This document shows, piece after piece, positions 23,040 to 35,685 of a stretch of 64,000 nt of DNA. Each line of letters opens with the position of its first letter. Position 1 is the stretch's first letter. This DNA is from Lepidodermella squamata. Taxonomy: Eukaryota > Gastrotricha. Below the pieces are notes generated by a model. The model was given only the letters and a program-made list of their open reading frames with translations. It was not told the DNA's origin and searched no databases. The position numbers and the translations under genes were made by a program. The DNA lies in contig JBLDXI010000015.1 in the NCBI GenBank assembly GCA_047495785.1, positions 1,488,001 through 1,552,000 on the forward strand, written 5' to 3'.

Positions 23040-23980
23040 TTATTCGAATCGCACTCTCTTGGTTGGCTTTGATTTCTCCACATTTCGGCTGATTCTTGCG
23101 AATTCCGGCAATTCGAAATTTTTCACTGGATGATAAACCGCCGGGTTGAATCGTTGGTTAAGAAGCGGGGCATAGTCCCGGCCGACAGCCAGGTGTTTGG
23201 CGCGATGATGATTGTCGTGCAACTCGCAATTCGATGCTCGCCATGGGTTTTCAACTAAAATGAGGGCAAATGAAATTTTACTGAATTATTTTATAAGCTC
23301 ACAAATTTTTTTAAATTTCAAACTAATTGTTAGAAAATTTTCTCTCAATTTTGGAATTTTAAATAAAGCAAAATATGTTTACCATAATTATTCCGCGAAT
23401 CTTCTGGCAATTTTCGCTTGAGCGGTTTCATTTCTGTCTCGAGCTCCGGCCACGATATCGCCTTTTCGGGCTTGATTAGGAAGTTATTCCCACGGTAGAT
23501 AGCCGCGTGTTTTGGCGATCGAAATTTGTCGGCTTTTTCACGCTCTTCGTTGTTTAGGCTCGGCAACTCCTCCTTTACAGCAACCTGAGGATCGAAAATC
23601 GGATCGAAAAATGTTTCATCGATATATTTCGAACTTTCTTGATAAGAAAAGTCGCGCAGTGAGCGCTCAAGGTCGTAAATCGATGGCTTAACATCTTCAA
23701 TGATTGCGGTTTGTTGCCGTAAATTCTTCAGCTCGAGTAGCAGCGTCTCGATTTCGACCTGCAATTCGACAATAAACTTCGCTTGGCCAGCTTTTTCTTT
23801 CTTCAAAGAGCAGATTTCCTCCCCGCGGCGGCTGAAACACTCGTTAAGCCCGCGATGCACCTGAAGATCCGGAATTTCAAGCAGGCGCTGGACTAAATCT
23901 CCAGGCAAGCCGCATTTATCGTAACGGCCTTGAAAAAACGCCGATTCGGTAGTTGTTAAAACGTTTTTCCTCCATGCCAT
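23040..23980 (-). CDS. Unidentified coiled-coil protein
   Basis: Two exons (23980-23383, then 23254-23040) join in phase 1 to 270 residues. I do not recognise the family. The start is the first ATG in the frame (MAWRKN). Residues about 65-105 look like a coiled coil (SLKKEKAGQAKFIVELQVEI then LLLELKNLRQQ). An acidic middle (DETFFDPIFDP, EEREKADKF) precedes a block with PKHAAIYRG and a Lys/Arg-rich segment (MKPLKRKLPE). The second exon is rich in Asn, His and Arg and ends KRVRFE. It has no signal peptide or membrane span, so a nuclear or cytosolic protein is likely. The KxVRF ending can be a docking site for protein phosphatase 1, but that is only a suggestion. Confidence 0.6.
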
Positions 23981-24934
23981 GATGCCAAACAACAACAACA
24001 AAACCGCAAAAGAACGCAGGTTTTATTTTATACAAAAAATGTTACTCTATCACAGCAAAGTCGAAAATTTAGCGAAATTATAAAAAATTTCGAAATAAGG
24101 TAGATGAATGGCACAATTGATGTCTCCCGTAAAGCACGCCAAAATATTTGCATGAAACGATAAAACGCAACTTGATAACTTTTAAATACGGAGATTACAC
24201 TTTGAATAAATAAATTGGACAAAATTCCATGAGTAAAATAGCTCAAATGATTGAATTCCACCTTAATATTCGGCTTTTATTGTCACTTTGTCTCAGAGGC
24301 GCCGCGCCATGAAACCGCCACAATTAACACTCGAGCTGTTTTATTGCCTTGACAATAGTCAAATCACGGCGATGATTAATGCGCCGCGATTATTGCCGCG
24401 CGCCGACCCAGCTAGAACACCTGCGCGCAAATGTGCGTGCAAAAATCGAATCGCGTGCGGCGCGGCTTGGAGCAGGAATGAAACAAGAAGGTGCGGCGCA
24501 TGCGCGCAACAGAGAATATAATATATTATTTTCAATATCAGTTATAAATGTTCCGTTGAGACGGTTTGCGCAATCGCCTCAGCCTTTTCTCTGTTCAGCC
24601 GCTCATGAGCCGATTCGATCGACGGTACTTGAAATAAAAGCCACACCTGCTCGAAATATATGGTGAGACAATGTCTGGTTTGCGGCATTGTTTCACAAAC
24701 GACAGGAGGACTCGCGACTTATGATAGCCTCACTTTTAGCGGCGCTTATAGCCGATGAAAAGCTTCGTTATTTGTAGCACGGGAAATGATGTAATCAATT
24801 ACCGTGAAACTCTTCAGTTCTTTTACTACTTAATTATTCCTGCGAAATATTAAGATAAAAGTTTGAAAAATTTCACGAAAATGAAACTAAATTTTATTAG
24901 CCACGACGACGACTTCACATTCTTGAGCTAGACT
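23981..24934. other. Intergenic, nothing recognised
   Basis: GC-rich codon-like stretches at 24288-24666 are open in two frames but show no domain. The region could contain a 5' exon of the kelch sequence downstream, but no convincing splice pairing was found. Confidence 0.35.
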
Positions 24935-25258
24935 CGAATAATTGGTCTGGCGAGGTTAAATTCAGCAAATCTAAGCCCAGCCGCAGTGTTGCCCTGCCGA
25001 ATAATGGTCATTTTCGGCGGGTTAGGCCGCGATAACGTTGTCTCAAATGATTTGTGGCTATTCGATGTCGCCGATAAATCGTGGCGGGAAATCAAGGCGG
25101 AAGGCGCATTGCCGCCTGCCCGGCTCGATTCTGCGGCTTGTATAATCACACGGCTAAATAACTCGAAATTTGGCGATTATCTGCTGATAACAGTTGGCAT
25201 GAATACGGAGGGCGATGTTTTCAGCGATTGTTTCTTATTCAGGCTCGACACGGCTTGA
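24935..25258 (+). pseudogene. Kelch-repeat fragment, partial gene or relic
   Basis: The frame contains VIFGGLGRDN, then NDLWLFDVADKSW, the GG-turn and aromatic pattern of a kelch beta-propeller blade. After ARLDSAA comes a second, weaker blade that ends in FSDCFLFRLD and a stop at 25258. A propeller needs five to seven blades, so most of the protein is absent. In-frame reading upstream stops at a TAG (24930-24932), where a GAGCTAG could serve as an acceptor, but no upstream kelch exon is visible. It may be the last exon of a gene with distant exons, or a remnant. Confidence 0.55.
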
Positions 25259-25838
25259 TTTTCCGGCTCAGTTTTTTTTCTATCGTTTAGTCATCTTGCC
25301 AATACTTATTAATTGTGATAAAAACACGTGGTTTTTCTGCGCACAGTTTTGTGATAAAATCAAGAGAAAATATTTCGGCTAATTATGATGTTGATCAGCT
25401 AAAAATATCGGCTCTTTAAGCCGTGATATAACTAATTAGCTCTTTTTTGCGTTTTTCGTTTATGATTGCTATGGGCACTTGTATAACCCTTGAATACATT
25501 TTTTGGCTGAAACAAGTTGAATAAAAGCGCGTTTTGTGTTTTCCTGATTTTTTTCGTATGCAAATTCTTGCTCTGATTTTTAGCTATGACTATTTTTTAC
25601 TGCGTTGCTGGTACCTGATGTCACGTGAGTTTTTTTCACCGAATCAATTCAAGAGCGTAATTAAGAATTCTTTACCAAACCTCTTGAGACTCGGCGAAGA
25701 AAAAATCATGCAGTTTTGAGGAATTTGGTAGTAAGTATAAGAAAATAGTTGAGTGGTGAGAGACATACATCAGATCAGATTTCAGCTACAATTTATTGGC
25801 TCAGAAAAATTATTAGCCCCATTATAGGAATATCTCCT
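25259..25838. other. Intergenic, nothing recognised
   Basis: AT-rich sequence without coding or repeat signal. A possible AATAAA for the kelch exon lies near 25510. Confidence 0.4.
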
Positions 25839-26442
25839 TATCTCTCCGTTGAGCACGCATTAAGCACCGGTTTGGTGGAATGCTTGATTCCGTTGAGCAT
25901 TGTTAAGCATTTCGTTGAGCGCGATTAAGCACCTCATTCAGCAACGTTGAGCACGTTGAGCGCGAATTGAGCATTCTCATTGAGCACATTGAGCTTCTTC
26001 AAGCAGCCATCAAGCACTCGTTGGGCACTCGTTGGGCACTCGTTAAGCACCTGTTGAGCACCCCATTGAGCACCCAATGGTAATTTACAAACTGGAAATT
26101 GTTTTCAGCTCATCGAAAATTTGATTTTTTTACCCTATCCACAGCGTCTAAATTTTTAGCTTGGCTTCTCACTCAAAATTCGCAATAAAAATGCATTTTA
26201 ATAAAGATCAAACTTTATGACAAATTAAAATTAAATGTTGCCGCAGTTTTTTACAATGTTTGGGTGCTTTATGCTGGTCAGACATAATGTTGTGCAGGTC
26301 GTTGAGCAGTTGGAATCTCGTTGAGCATCCTTTAAGCACAGATTGTGCACAGATTGAGCACAGATTGAGCACGGATTGAGCACGGATTGAGCACTTTAAG
26401 CACAAGTTGTGCAATTGAGCAAAAATGCTCAACGGAGAGATA
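25839..26442. mobile_element. Non-autonomous element filled with TTGAGCAC repeats, 604 bp
   Basis: The ends are 17-base perfect inverted repeats: TATCTCTCCGTTGAGCA at 25839 and its complement at 26426-26442. The interior contains more than twenty degenerate copies of a (C/G)(A/G)TTGAGCAC unit, clustered at about 25850-26085 and 26300-26420, separated by about 200 bases of unrelated AT-rich DNA. No ORF of note was seen. No target duplication beyond TA is clear. Confidence 0.7.
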
Positions 26443-26663
26443 TTATTATTTTATTCGAATTTAGCTAGTATTTTAGCGAACCGATGTGCTACACCCGTTT
26501 TCATATACGTACAACATGCCAAAGTTACACGTGAGATCAGCTGCTTAGTTATTATATAATATTACTACGATACCCAACTGCCTATTATATAGTAGGGAGT
26601 AATGAATCATTGTGTGTGCGCGCATTAATATAAAAGCAAGCGGGGCGGTGTGTTATAGCATCT

Positions 26664-26735
26664 GGGGACATAGCTCAGTGGTAGAGCGTCTCATTCGCAT
26701 TGTGAAGGTCTCGGGTTCAATCCCCGATGTCTCCA
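26664..26735 (+). tRNA. tRNA-Ala (anticodon CGC)
   Basis: The full cloverleaf reads acceptor GGGGACA/TGTCTCC, D arm GCTCAGTGGTAGAGC, anticodon loop TTCGCAT with anticodon CGC, and T arm TCGGGTTCAATCCCCGA, ending in discriminator A at 26735. The acceptor has the G3-U70 pair that marks alanine tRNAs. One T-T mismatch sits in the anticodon stem. The A box and B box are intact, and a run of T follows after about 10 bases as a Pol III terminator. There is no intron. Confidence 0.95.
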
Positions 26736-29700
26736 TGAAATCGTTTTTATTTTTGTTTTTTTTTTTATATTTTTTTCTTACAAAGTTTGCGACTCAATAA
26801 TTTTTTAATGCTGACATGCTGCGCTAGAATATCTAATTTTTTTCGCATCTTGTTTAAAAATACCCATATATCGGTATCTTACGATTATTGCTACCTTGAA
26901 AATTAGGAGGCGTCCCATCACGTAGATAATCGATGACCGTTCTATTTTTATCAGCTGTCTTTCATTAGTTTCGTTCGATCGTTACCCGGTATTTTTGTCT
27001 GCCTGTGTTGGCACGAGGCAAACAATAATAAAAAGGCAAAATGCATACAATCGAATTTTTCATTCATAGCGTTACATTTTGGCTCGTTTTTCTGAATTTT
27101 TGATTATTTTTCGCTTAATTAAAAGAAAATGGTTCGTTTCCCGGTATTTAGCAAAGTAATTTAGAACGTGACACTCTTTGTTCATTCAAGCGAGACGAGT
27201 AGTCGCAAACAGGAAATTTTCATTGCGAAGGTTGGCCATGTATACTATATACCATGCATTTTTAGCGATTTCCGCTCGGCCAACATCGATTTATCAGTCG
27301 CGTTTTTCGTCATTCATTATTTGGCAGTGACGTAATGCCGCGTCGGAGAACCGGATTTATTTCGTTATAAAAGTTTTCTTAAAAAAATCGTAAACACAAA
27401 ACATTTTTCTGGTGAAATGAATGCGCGTTATATTATTTTTATTGTTGTTATTTCGAGCCGATTTTACGACTCGTTACACAATTGCACAAAAACTTATCCC
27501 GGTACATTTTTTATGCGCGTTGGCTTTCACGCTTCACTGCGAACGCGCACATCAAGTGCGCACATCTGGTTGCAATTTTTTTCGCCCCATTTTTCCGGGC
27601 CAAAAATATGATGATGCATGAGACCGGATTTGAAATTCATCATTTTCCCCCGAATTTTTCATCATCATATCTGCGCTCAGTGACCGTGACTATGTTTTTT
27701 TTACGATTTTATATTGCATTATTATTGCATTATCTTATTTTTGTTTTCTCAATCATATACTATGGTAAAGTACAGCGCACCGAAATAAAGATAATAAAAT
27801 AATGAAAAAGCTGCGTAGATTTTTTTGTATATATGTGTGACGTCGAAAATTGATGACAAATCGCGTTTTTTTTCTCAGCATAAAATCTCATTCGGCTGCG
27901 ATAGCAGATTGGCTGCGCGCGCGCTACTCACGTATTTCTACTCATCGTGGGTTCATATTTTTGACTGATTGGCGATGATAGCCAACGCTCAATTTTCAGC
28001 CAGCCGGCGAGTAATCCGCTGAAAATTGATTATTTATGTACTCTCATTAAGTATGGATAGGCAAAATTTTCAATTTTTTTTTCGCTTTCGGACATGACCT
28101 GGGCAGACAGCGAGGCATATGATGCGCATCAAAAGGCGTCACACTTTTAAAATTGGCCCAATGGCTCACGAAAATAGATTGGCCCATCTAAATTTCAAAA
28201 TAAAGTTGTTTTTCGAATTTTCGGATTGAAAAATTTAGTGCATATAGTCGAATCAGGTTATATTTTTGCGACAGTAATAGATAGTGTCATAATCAGGATA
28301 AGTTTAACGAAAAAGTTACAATTCAATCATTAAAAAATATGATGTGATTGAATTATAACGTCTCTGAGAAAATATCCTGATTTTCGACAAAAGATCCGAA
28401 AATTTCGAATAAAATTGCACTTGATTTTTAGTAAAAAAAATTCAACTTGTTATACGAGCGTTTTATTTCTGAGTCATCTCTATAATTTAGCGTGGGCCAT
28501 AATTATTAACAGCCTAATTTGGTCTCAAATTTCCACGCAATTTTTCATGCGAATAAACAATTGAGAGCCATGCCTAGACATTTTCCACATTCAGTCAACA
28601 AATAAAGATTATCCTCTCTATATATTATGGAAGGCGCCTATCGATTCTCTATTGCAGCCATTAGTCATCAGTAAATGTTGGGCGATGATCGCTTTTGTAA
28701 TTTTTTAAAGCAACGGCCCTCTAGGGCGGCTGAGGTCGTGAACTTGTACTCAAGCGGATCTAACCTCGACAATTTAAGAAATATATTGTTCTTATTTTAA
28801 TTTGATTTCTTTTAAATTTGGCAAAAATAAACGCGATATCAGATAACCTGCGTTATATAAATTTAATAAAGCCTCTCATGCATTCTGGCGCGGCGAGACG
28901 ACTGCGTTATTTTTTTTCTTAACTTCCTTAGAAATCGGATACATTTTTGGCTGCAGACGAATACCCGAGGCGCTTTCATTCACATTTTTTTTAAATAGAA
29001 TGCATAGCAACGTCAGTTTTTTGTGTTATTTTTTCGCTGATTCTGTTTTTTTGCGAATCTCATGGGAGTTTCTTTTGTGTTTTTTTCTCAACCCGCCTTC
29101 ATGTTGATAGACGCATTATTTTCAGAAATTCTAGTAAAAAAATATACGCAGGAATATGTATAATTCGATTGTGGTTATACCCGGCCTATTGTTCAGTTCT
29201 GCGACCTCAAAATAAACTTTTTTCGGTTTATTTTATTGTCCATTTTCATTAAAATATTCAATTTCTCTTCTCATTATAACGATTTCTCAAGGTTTGATTG
29301 ATTATCATTTTTAGTGACTGTTTTTTAAGTATTTTTTTCGTTAAGTCCCTGAAGGATCTATGTGATGGCATTTTTTGGCGCCATAAATCTAGCATTTTAT
29401 CGGCTATTTTTCATCACTGTTTTCGTTATTCTAATCAATGCACGAATTTTGTTCAGTAATCGAATGAACGACGCCTCTTGTCCATAAGTAGTTTTTATTT
29501 TTCATGATAACAAAACTGATCAAAACGTAGTTTTCCCCTCATTTTTCCTGTAATTATTTCCTAAAAATCGGGTTAAAGAATTAAAATGACGACAAAGCCT
29601 GCGATCTATATCGATTTTCTTTCAAGTGAAATTGTTTAATAAAATCATCCTATTCTCGATGTTATGAATTTCAAGAAAAATAGGAAGCCATTTCCGTTGG

Positions 29701-29925
29701 GTATTCAATGCGAAGGAAATTTGCTATAGAATAGTGATATAATATCCCAATTTTTTCTTTGTTAAATCGTCGGAAAAATTCGTAACAAATTTTCATTTTA
29801 GCCCTAGATAAGGCTAATTGAATTATTTCTTTATTGTAATTTACGATGTCTTATTTTTTAGATATTTTTAGAAAAAATGCTAAAAAAATCGAATCTGGTT
29901 AAATTTTTTCGATTTTGATTAAACA
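26736..29925. other. 3.2-kb AT-rich spacer without recognised genes
   Basis: Frames near 27417-27802 are open in three registers but show no domain and look like chance. Many T-runs are present. No inverted repeat, tRNA or transposon end was recognised. Long-range regulatory DNA for GPCR 2 could lie here, but nothing shows it. Confidence 0.4.
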
Positions 29926-32494
29926 ATGGGCGTCGGTGTTATTTTATCGAATCGAAACTCTTCGACCTTGATCGCGTCATCGGTCGCAACAACGCCGACC
30001 TCAACTCGGGCGTCAATGACGCAGCCGCATATTGAATTTCTACCCTCGTGGATGGACCCGGTCGACACCGGGGAAGTTGTGGCCTCGTTAAAGGACAACG
30101 ACCCGCCCGAACTAGCCACCCTCATCGCCGACTACAAAGAACCAATGTTTCTTACATATTTTTTAACTGCATTATACGGGGTCGTGCTAGCAACTGTTAT
30201 CGTAGCTAATGTCGTCACAATTTCCTATTATTTAATCCATCGAAATACCGGTATGGTGACTAACGCCTATGTCGTCTCGCTGGCAGTCGCCGATTTCGCG
30301 TGGCCGCTCGTTAATATACCTTACGGCGTCGCGCAGTTGTGGACACCCGGCTGGGTGTTAGGTTCGGTGATGTGTCGCCTCATGCCGGTTGTTCAAATGG
30401 TGTTTCCTGAGGTGATTTCGCTAACGCTGTGCGTTATAGCCATCGAGCGCTACTTCACCGTACTGCATCCGTTTGATGTTAATCCGTTGCTGCAGCGCCG
30501 CGTTGCGGCTGGCCTCATCGCCTTGACGTGGGCTATGCCTGTAGTCGTCAATTTCTGGCTGGCGTTTAGTTTTGATTTGACGGAGTACGAAGGGAGCGAT
30601 GGTTCAATCACCCTGTGCGCGCCAGCTCTCGGCTTGCCGGGTAAGAAAAAATGATTATAATTTGCCTTTATAATGAGTTTTCAGGTGGGTGCGAATTTTT
30701 CGATGAATTTTTGATTTTTCGAGGTTTTTCCGGGACCATTTCCAAGCTTCTTGGGTTGAAGGTTCATGAAATTTACGCTTGGTTACCATTTGCTTCAATT
30801 TGGGAAATTAATAAAACGATATTTAGGAGTGGGAAAGGACCCTCTATTTACAATGCCAATTTCGGGACACTACCTATTATCGCATAAATTATCGCATATT
30901 TCCAGTTGAATTGATCGATCGATTGGTGAGGGTATCAGAAATTGCATCTTGCAATCCGAAAAATTTAAAAAGTTCCCGGATTTAGCGGGAATATTACCGA
31001 CATTTTCTAAAATTTGGAGTGTTCGGTTTTTTCAGTATTATTCCGTAGAAATTACTCGCATGAGCCATAAAGCTAAAGATAACTTCACATTTTTCAAGTT
31101 TCATTGTGGATTTTGTTTTCGGAAATTTTTGGGCAATTTGTGTAGTACTCGGTTTTCACGGTTTTGTTTGGGGCTAAAAAATGCTTGGATTCTCTCAATT
31201 TTAGGTTTGAACCAGGTTTCGACACTGAATTTCCCCAATTTTAAAGTTTTCCATTTTTCTTTACAAATGGGCCACCCTGTGAAACGTGGACCTTTATTTT
31301 CGCTAGTTGATAACCTCTAGTAAGTGTTAAAAAATGTCTATGCTGCCGCCCAACTCTAAATTTTATTGCTAAACGTCGCGAGACAAATTGCAAAAAAGAT
31401 CAGTGCATCAGTGTATCGGTGTATCAGTGTAAAAAGTTCGGAAAAATTACTGATCATTTAAAATCTATTGTACATTGTCTATTGGGTTACACTATACTGA
31501 AAATCGATATCGATAACTGACCTCTCATAGCGCGTAAAGTAGGCGTAATAATGAGATCTATCCACTAGTCTCGAAAATCATAGTTTGACCCGAAATTTAG
31601 GGTACTCACACCCGTTTTACAAGACCGTTTCAAAAGTTTTACTGAGCTAGGATTCAATTGGTTAGACAGGATAGAGATGAGAATTATGAATTATCTTAAA
31701 CTTTGTTTATGTTATAGGTGAAAGTATATCGCCCAAATCGATCAAAACCTTCAAAGCCATCCAGTCTTGCTTAATCGTCGTCCTGTTACCCGGCGTTCTG
31801 TTCCCAATATGCTACGGCCGCATCATAATCTCAGTCTTCCGCGGCTCGTCTGTCAACGCAGGCAATACGCTAGACTTCAACCGCCGGCTGGCGTCCGAGC
31901 ACCGTAAACGCGTCGTAACTTTTGTATCACTCCTAGTTCAGGCCATCCACCTTACTTGCTGGCTGCCTATCGTATCTTTTCAACTGCTGCACGCTGTCGC
32001 CGATTATCCACATTTAGGTATGTATCATAGCCGATTTTTCAAGTTTTTTCACTAATTCTTACTTTCCAGGCCCCGGTGACATGATTTGTTACAAAATTTT
32101 TACGTTAATGGCCTCAGCAAACGCGGCGTTTAATTCGCTCGTCTACACAGCAGTGTTGCGTAACGACGCTTCGGCAGGCGTTCGAGCTGGCTATCGAACA
32201 GCCTCGAACGCGTCCACTTTCGCCTTGATCGCCGTTCTCGCGAGCCGAACACGCGCCGTAGCCGTGCAAATCGCCAAGTACCACGACGATACCGAACCGG
32301 TTCGGAAAAGGTCCCTTAGCGCGTCCAAGTACAGCAGGCGCATGACCATAGCTGGTACTATGAATCCCATGGCGGGAAGTAACAGTAGCGAAATAACCCA
32401 CAGTAGCGTAAACGACCCAGCTTCTTCGCTGGAAGCGCTAACCGTCGACCATTTGGCGGCTATGCCTCGAAAAGTCAGCTGGAGCCCGAGTTAA
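29926..32494 (+). CDS. Rhodopsin-type GPCR, probably neuropeptide receptor (GPCR 2)
   Basis: Three exons (29926-30640, 31718-32017, 32070-32494) join to 479 residues. The N-terminal ectodomain is about 80 residues, rich in Ser/Thr, with an N-X-S site. TM1 starts at TYFLTALYGVVLA. TM2 carries SLAVADFAWP, keeping the conserved Asp of this class. CRLMPVV opens TM3, which closes with ERYFTVLHP. TM4 has the conserved Trp (LTWAMPVV). TM5 contains LLPGVLFPICYGRIIISVF, TM6 CWLPIVSFQ, and TM7 FNSLVYTAVLRN, where NSLVY stands for NPxxY. The C-terminal tail is long and Ser-rich. The ligand is unknown; these features fit peptide receptors. The first intron is 1,077 bases, much longer than usual here. A possible AATAAA lies near 32685. 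Confidence 0.82.
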
Positions 32495-32694
32495 AGAAGA
32501 TCTGTTTTCCCCACACTATCTCCTTATTCCGTTGTTGTCACCTATACGTCACGTTTTGACATCGAGCTACTAGTTCAGACTAGCCGAATCTCGTTTTATT
32601 TTTGTACGACTGTATTCTATTCGGAATAAGGCAACTCATTTTTCGTACATGTTGTGCACAATCTCCGAATATTGGTGAAGAAAAATAAATAATT

Positions 32695-33986
32695 TTATCC
32701 GGTTGCATTATTTGACGCATTACGCAGGATGTCGAAAAGTGTTACCAGATGGCAATATAAGCATTGCCTGTCGATGGAAGAGTTGTCAATTTTTGCCATT
32801 TTGAACGGGTGGTAAAACGCAGCCTCTGCGTCGTAAGTTTCGTGCACAGGTTTCAAACGGTTGGCGCCGTAAATTTGACCAGGATTGCGGCTTAACCACT
32901 GCAGTCGGTTAGGTTGGTCAAGCGTAACGGCTCTAATGATGCTGCCAACTGTCAACTCCATGTAAGCGCCGTGTTTCCGGAATAGCCGAAATAGCTCCGA
33001 TACCAGCAGAATGTCGGCACTAGTCACGTAAAACAAGTCCACCCACATGTTATAAATTCGTCTTTCGCCTGGTTGAGAAGAGGAAATCTTCAATGGATTC
33101 CTACTACAGTGCATTATTTCACCTTACCTTTTGTAACATTTCTCAAATTTGCATAGAATCTCGGATATTTCTGCTTAGCTTCCTCCAGGGCTGCGATGCT
33201 TTGCTTTTGATAGTCGCTCAAAAAGCTCCAGTTCTCCTTAAATCTACAGTCTATCACGTTATTTTGCGACAAACCATCGCATTTTGTCTTTTGATCAATG
33301 TCGTACAAATATTGGGCCGGCCATAGGAGCCAGTTCTTACTAAGACTGTACTGTGACTTACTGGTTAACGTCCAAAGATTCAGGATGAAATCATCTGTTA
33401 TGTGAAGAAAGCCGTCGAGTTGCCGGGATTTAACTTGTTTGGCGAGATTAGGCCTGGTCTCCAGAATGATTGGAATGCAGTCGTAGAAGAATTCACCCGT
33501 AGCATTAGGATTCGGATGACGAATCCACTCCACAAAGGTTGTGTTCACCAAATGAGAGTATCGACCGTTTTGAAATTCTTGCAGCTTATCAATCGATGCA
33601 ACACAGAAAATAATGTCGTAAAACAGGCCATGGTACAATCTGTAGGATTTAGCGATAGATTCGTAATGGGCGAGGTTCATTGAGACTATAAGTAAGACTC
33701 TACGGAAGTCTATCGTCGTTTTTGCCAAGCTATTGTCGAACCATATTGCCGGGTAATTTGTCGACAATAGAATACCTGGGCAGTGCTGTCGGAGGTTGAT
33801 AGTGCTCTCGTCTTGGAATTTATCGCAATCGGCGTCGTCCGATAGGAAAACATTTCCCGGTATTTCTCGAAAGTTTACAGTATCATTAGGAAGTTTGAAT
33901 GGCGCGAGAAAAAACGTAACTAATGCTGAGCACAAAATTAAAGCAATAAAGCGCTGCCGCAGCGTCCCAAATATTAGGCGAACCAT
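32695..33986 (-). CDS. STELLO/DUF288-like glycosyltransferase, copy A
   Basis: Exons 33986-33128 and 33068-32695 join to 410 residues. A short cytosolic start is followed by one membrane anchor (FIALILCSALVTFFLAP), the type II Golgi topology. The core reads RRVLLIVSMN, then YRLYHGLFYDIIFCV, then GFLHITDDFILNLWTL. The last segment matches in pattern the FLxxQDDTILNYWN region I recall from STELLO (DUF288) proteins of plants and nematodes, where DD may bind the metal or nucleotide sugar. The second exon starts ERRIYNMWVDLFYV and carries a CxxC pair (QCLYCHL). It is the shortest and last of three tandem copies. The ATG directly follows TTTAG, consistent with a splice acceptor. Substrate unknown. 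Confidence 0.7.
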
Positions 33987-34240
33987 CTAAATCATACCTG
34001 TTTATGTTATTGTACCAATGCCTAAACTGAATAAGCGCACTTTTACAAAAATCAGGTGCGGCTTACATTATCCCCTTGTGCTATAAATCATCGATATTTA
34101 TCGACTCCACCGGCTTCAATATAGCCAACAGAAAATACCGTGCACTCGAATTGTTGTGAGTATTTAATCATTCATGCGCATTGACTAGGAAATATCACGG
34201 CCCGTATAAAAGTAAACGAGATTCTTTCACGGCTCCAAGG

Positions 34241-35629
34241 CTAATGAGAAGCATCACTTGCGGAATGATTTCGTAAAACATCAAACATATCAGTTAAATG
34301 GCAGTACAAGCATTGCTTGTCTATAGTTGTATCTGGCCGCTCGATATAGGCCATTTTGAAAGGATGGTAGAAAAAAGCGTCGTTAGCGTCGTAGGTCTCT
34401 TGCACCGGTTTCAATCTGTCGTTGCCATAAATTTGACCCATTCGGCCGATTTGTAATAGACTGGAGGGCGATTCTAATGTCACCGCGCGAATAATAGTAC
34501 CAACGCATAGCTCCATATAGGACCCATGCCTCGCGAATATCCTGAATAGTTCGGATACCAGTGGAACATCCCTGCTGGTTAAATAGAACAGATCCACCCA
34601 CATGTTGAAGATACGCCGTTCACCTATAAGGAAGTTGAAATGGTAACCTGGTCATCAAACCGAATTTTTTTTACCATTAGTGACGTTTGAGAGATTTCTA
34701 ATGAACTGCGGGTACTTTTCTCCAGCCTCTTCAAGAGCCTGAATGGTTGCATTTTGATAACGATGCAAGAAAGGCCACGGTTCTGGATCTGTGCAGTCTT
34801 GAGAATTGTTTCTAGATCGGCCCGTACACTTGGTCATTTGATCAATGTCGTACAAATGCTGAGCCGGGAAGAGGAGCCAGTCTTTTTGAAGACTAACTTC
34901 ATTTTTTCGTAATTTCCAGATGTTGAGTATGAAATCGTCGGTTAAATGAAGAATACCGTCGAGTTCCTGAGAATATATTTTCCTCTTGATTGCCGGAAAC
35001 TTGTCTAATACCAATGGAACGCATTTGTAGAAAAATTCACCAGTTGCATCGTCCTTGTTCGGTTCCGAGGCCCATTCGATGAAAGTATAATCGACCAATT
35101 TGAGATATCTGTACTTTTCAAACTGTCGTAGCTTATCGATAGCCGTAACGCAGAACACGATTTTGTAAAACAATCGGTAGTACATTCGATATGATTTAGC
35201 GATCGACTCGTAATGAGCTTTGTTCATAGAGATGATGAGCACAACTTTCCGGAAATCCAACACGTCTTTGAGCAGCGCTTGGTCTGTGGTGAAATGAGGG
35301 TAATTTTTGGTGATTAAAACACTCTTGCAGTTCTTCTCCAACGAATCGCGTGACGAGAATTCTTCGCAGATCGCGTCTCGAGATAGTAAAGTGGCTTCCT
35401 CGATTGGGGTGATCGAATAATCATCCGAGATCAATTTCAGCCCAGGCTCAGTAATGTTTGCCTGAGCTGAGACAGAAAACTTGTGTCCATTTGAATCGAT
35501 AATTACGGACCATTGAACTTTTTGAGTGCTGAGAACATCATAGGTGAGGGACATCATGAATAACATGAAGGTAGATAGAATGCATAGGACAAAAAAGGAA
35601 TTTCGGGTGAGTCTGTTTACGGAAGCCAT
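34241..35629 (-). CDS. STELLO/DUF288-like glycosyltransferase, copy B
   Basis: Exons 35629-34675 and 34623-34241 join to 445 residues; the 51-base intron sits at the same place and phase as in copies A and C. The membrane anchor is at about residues 10-28 (FFVLCILSTFMLFMMSL). The core is RKVVLIISMNKAHYESI, then YRMYYRLFYKIVFCV, then GILHLTDDFILNIWKL and LFPAQHLYDIDQ. Several N-X-S/T sites lie in the luminal part. The start codon is only 56 bases after the stop of copy C; the gap contains AATAAA and a TTTTTAG acceptor, as in trans-spliced operons. The DUF288 assignment is from memory of the family pattern. Confidence 0.7.
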
Positions 35630-35685
35630 AAATTACATGATATTAAAGGCCTAAAAATATAGAATTTATTTTTAAAATATAGCTA

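Noticed and set aside
28720-28790. tRNA-like words near 28727 (GGTTAGATCC on the minus strand)
   Set aside because: No cloverleaf can be formed and no A box lies at the correct distance.
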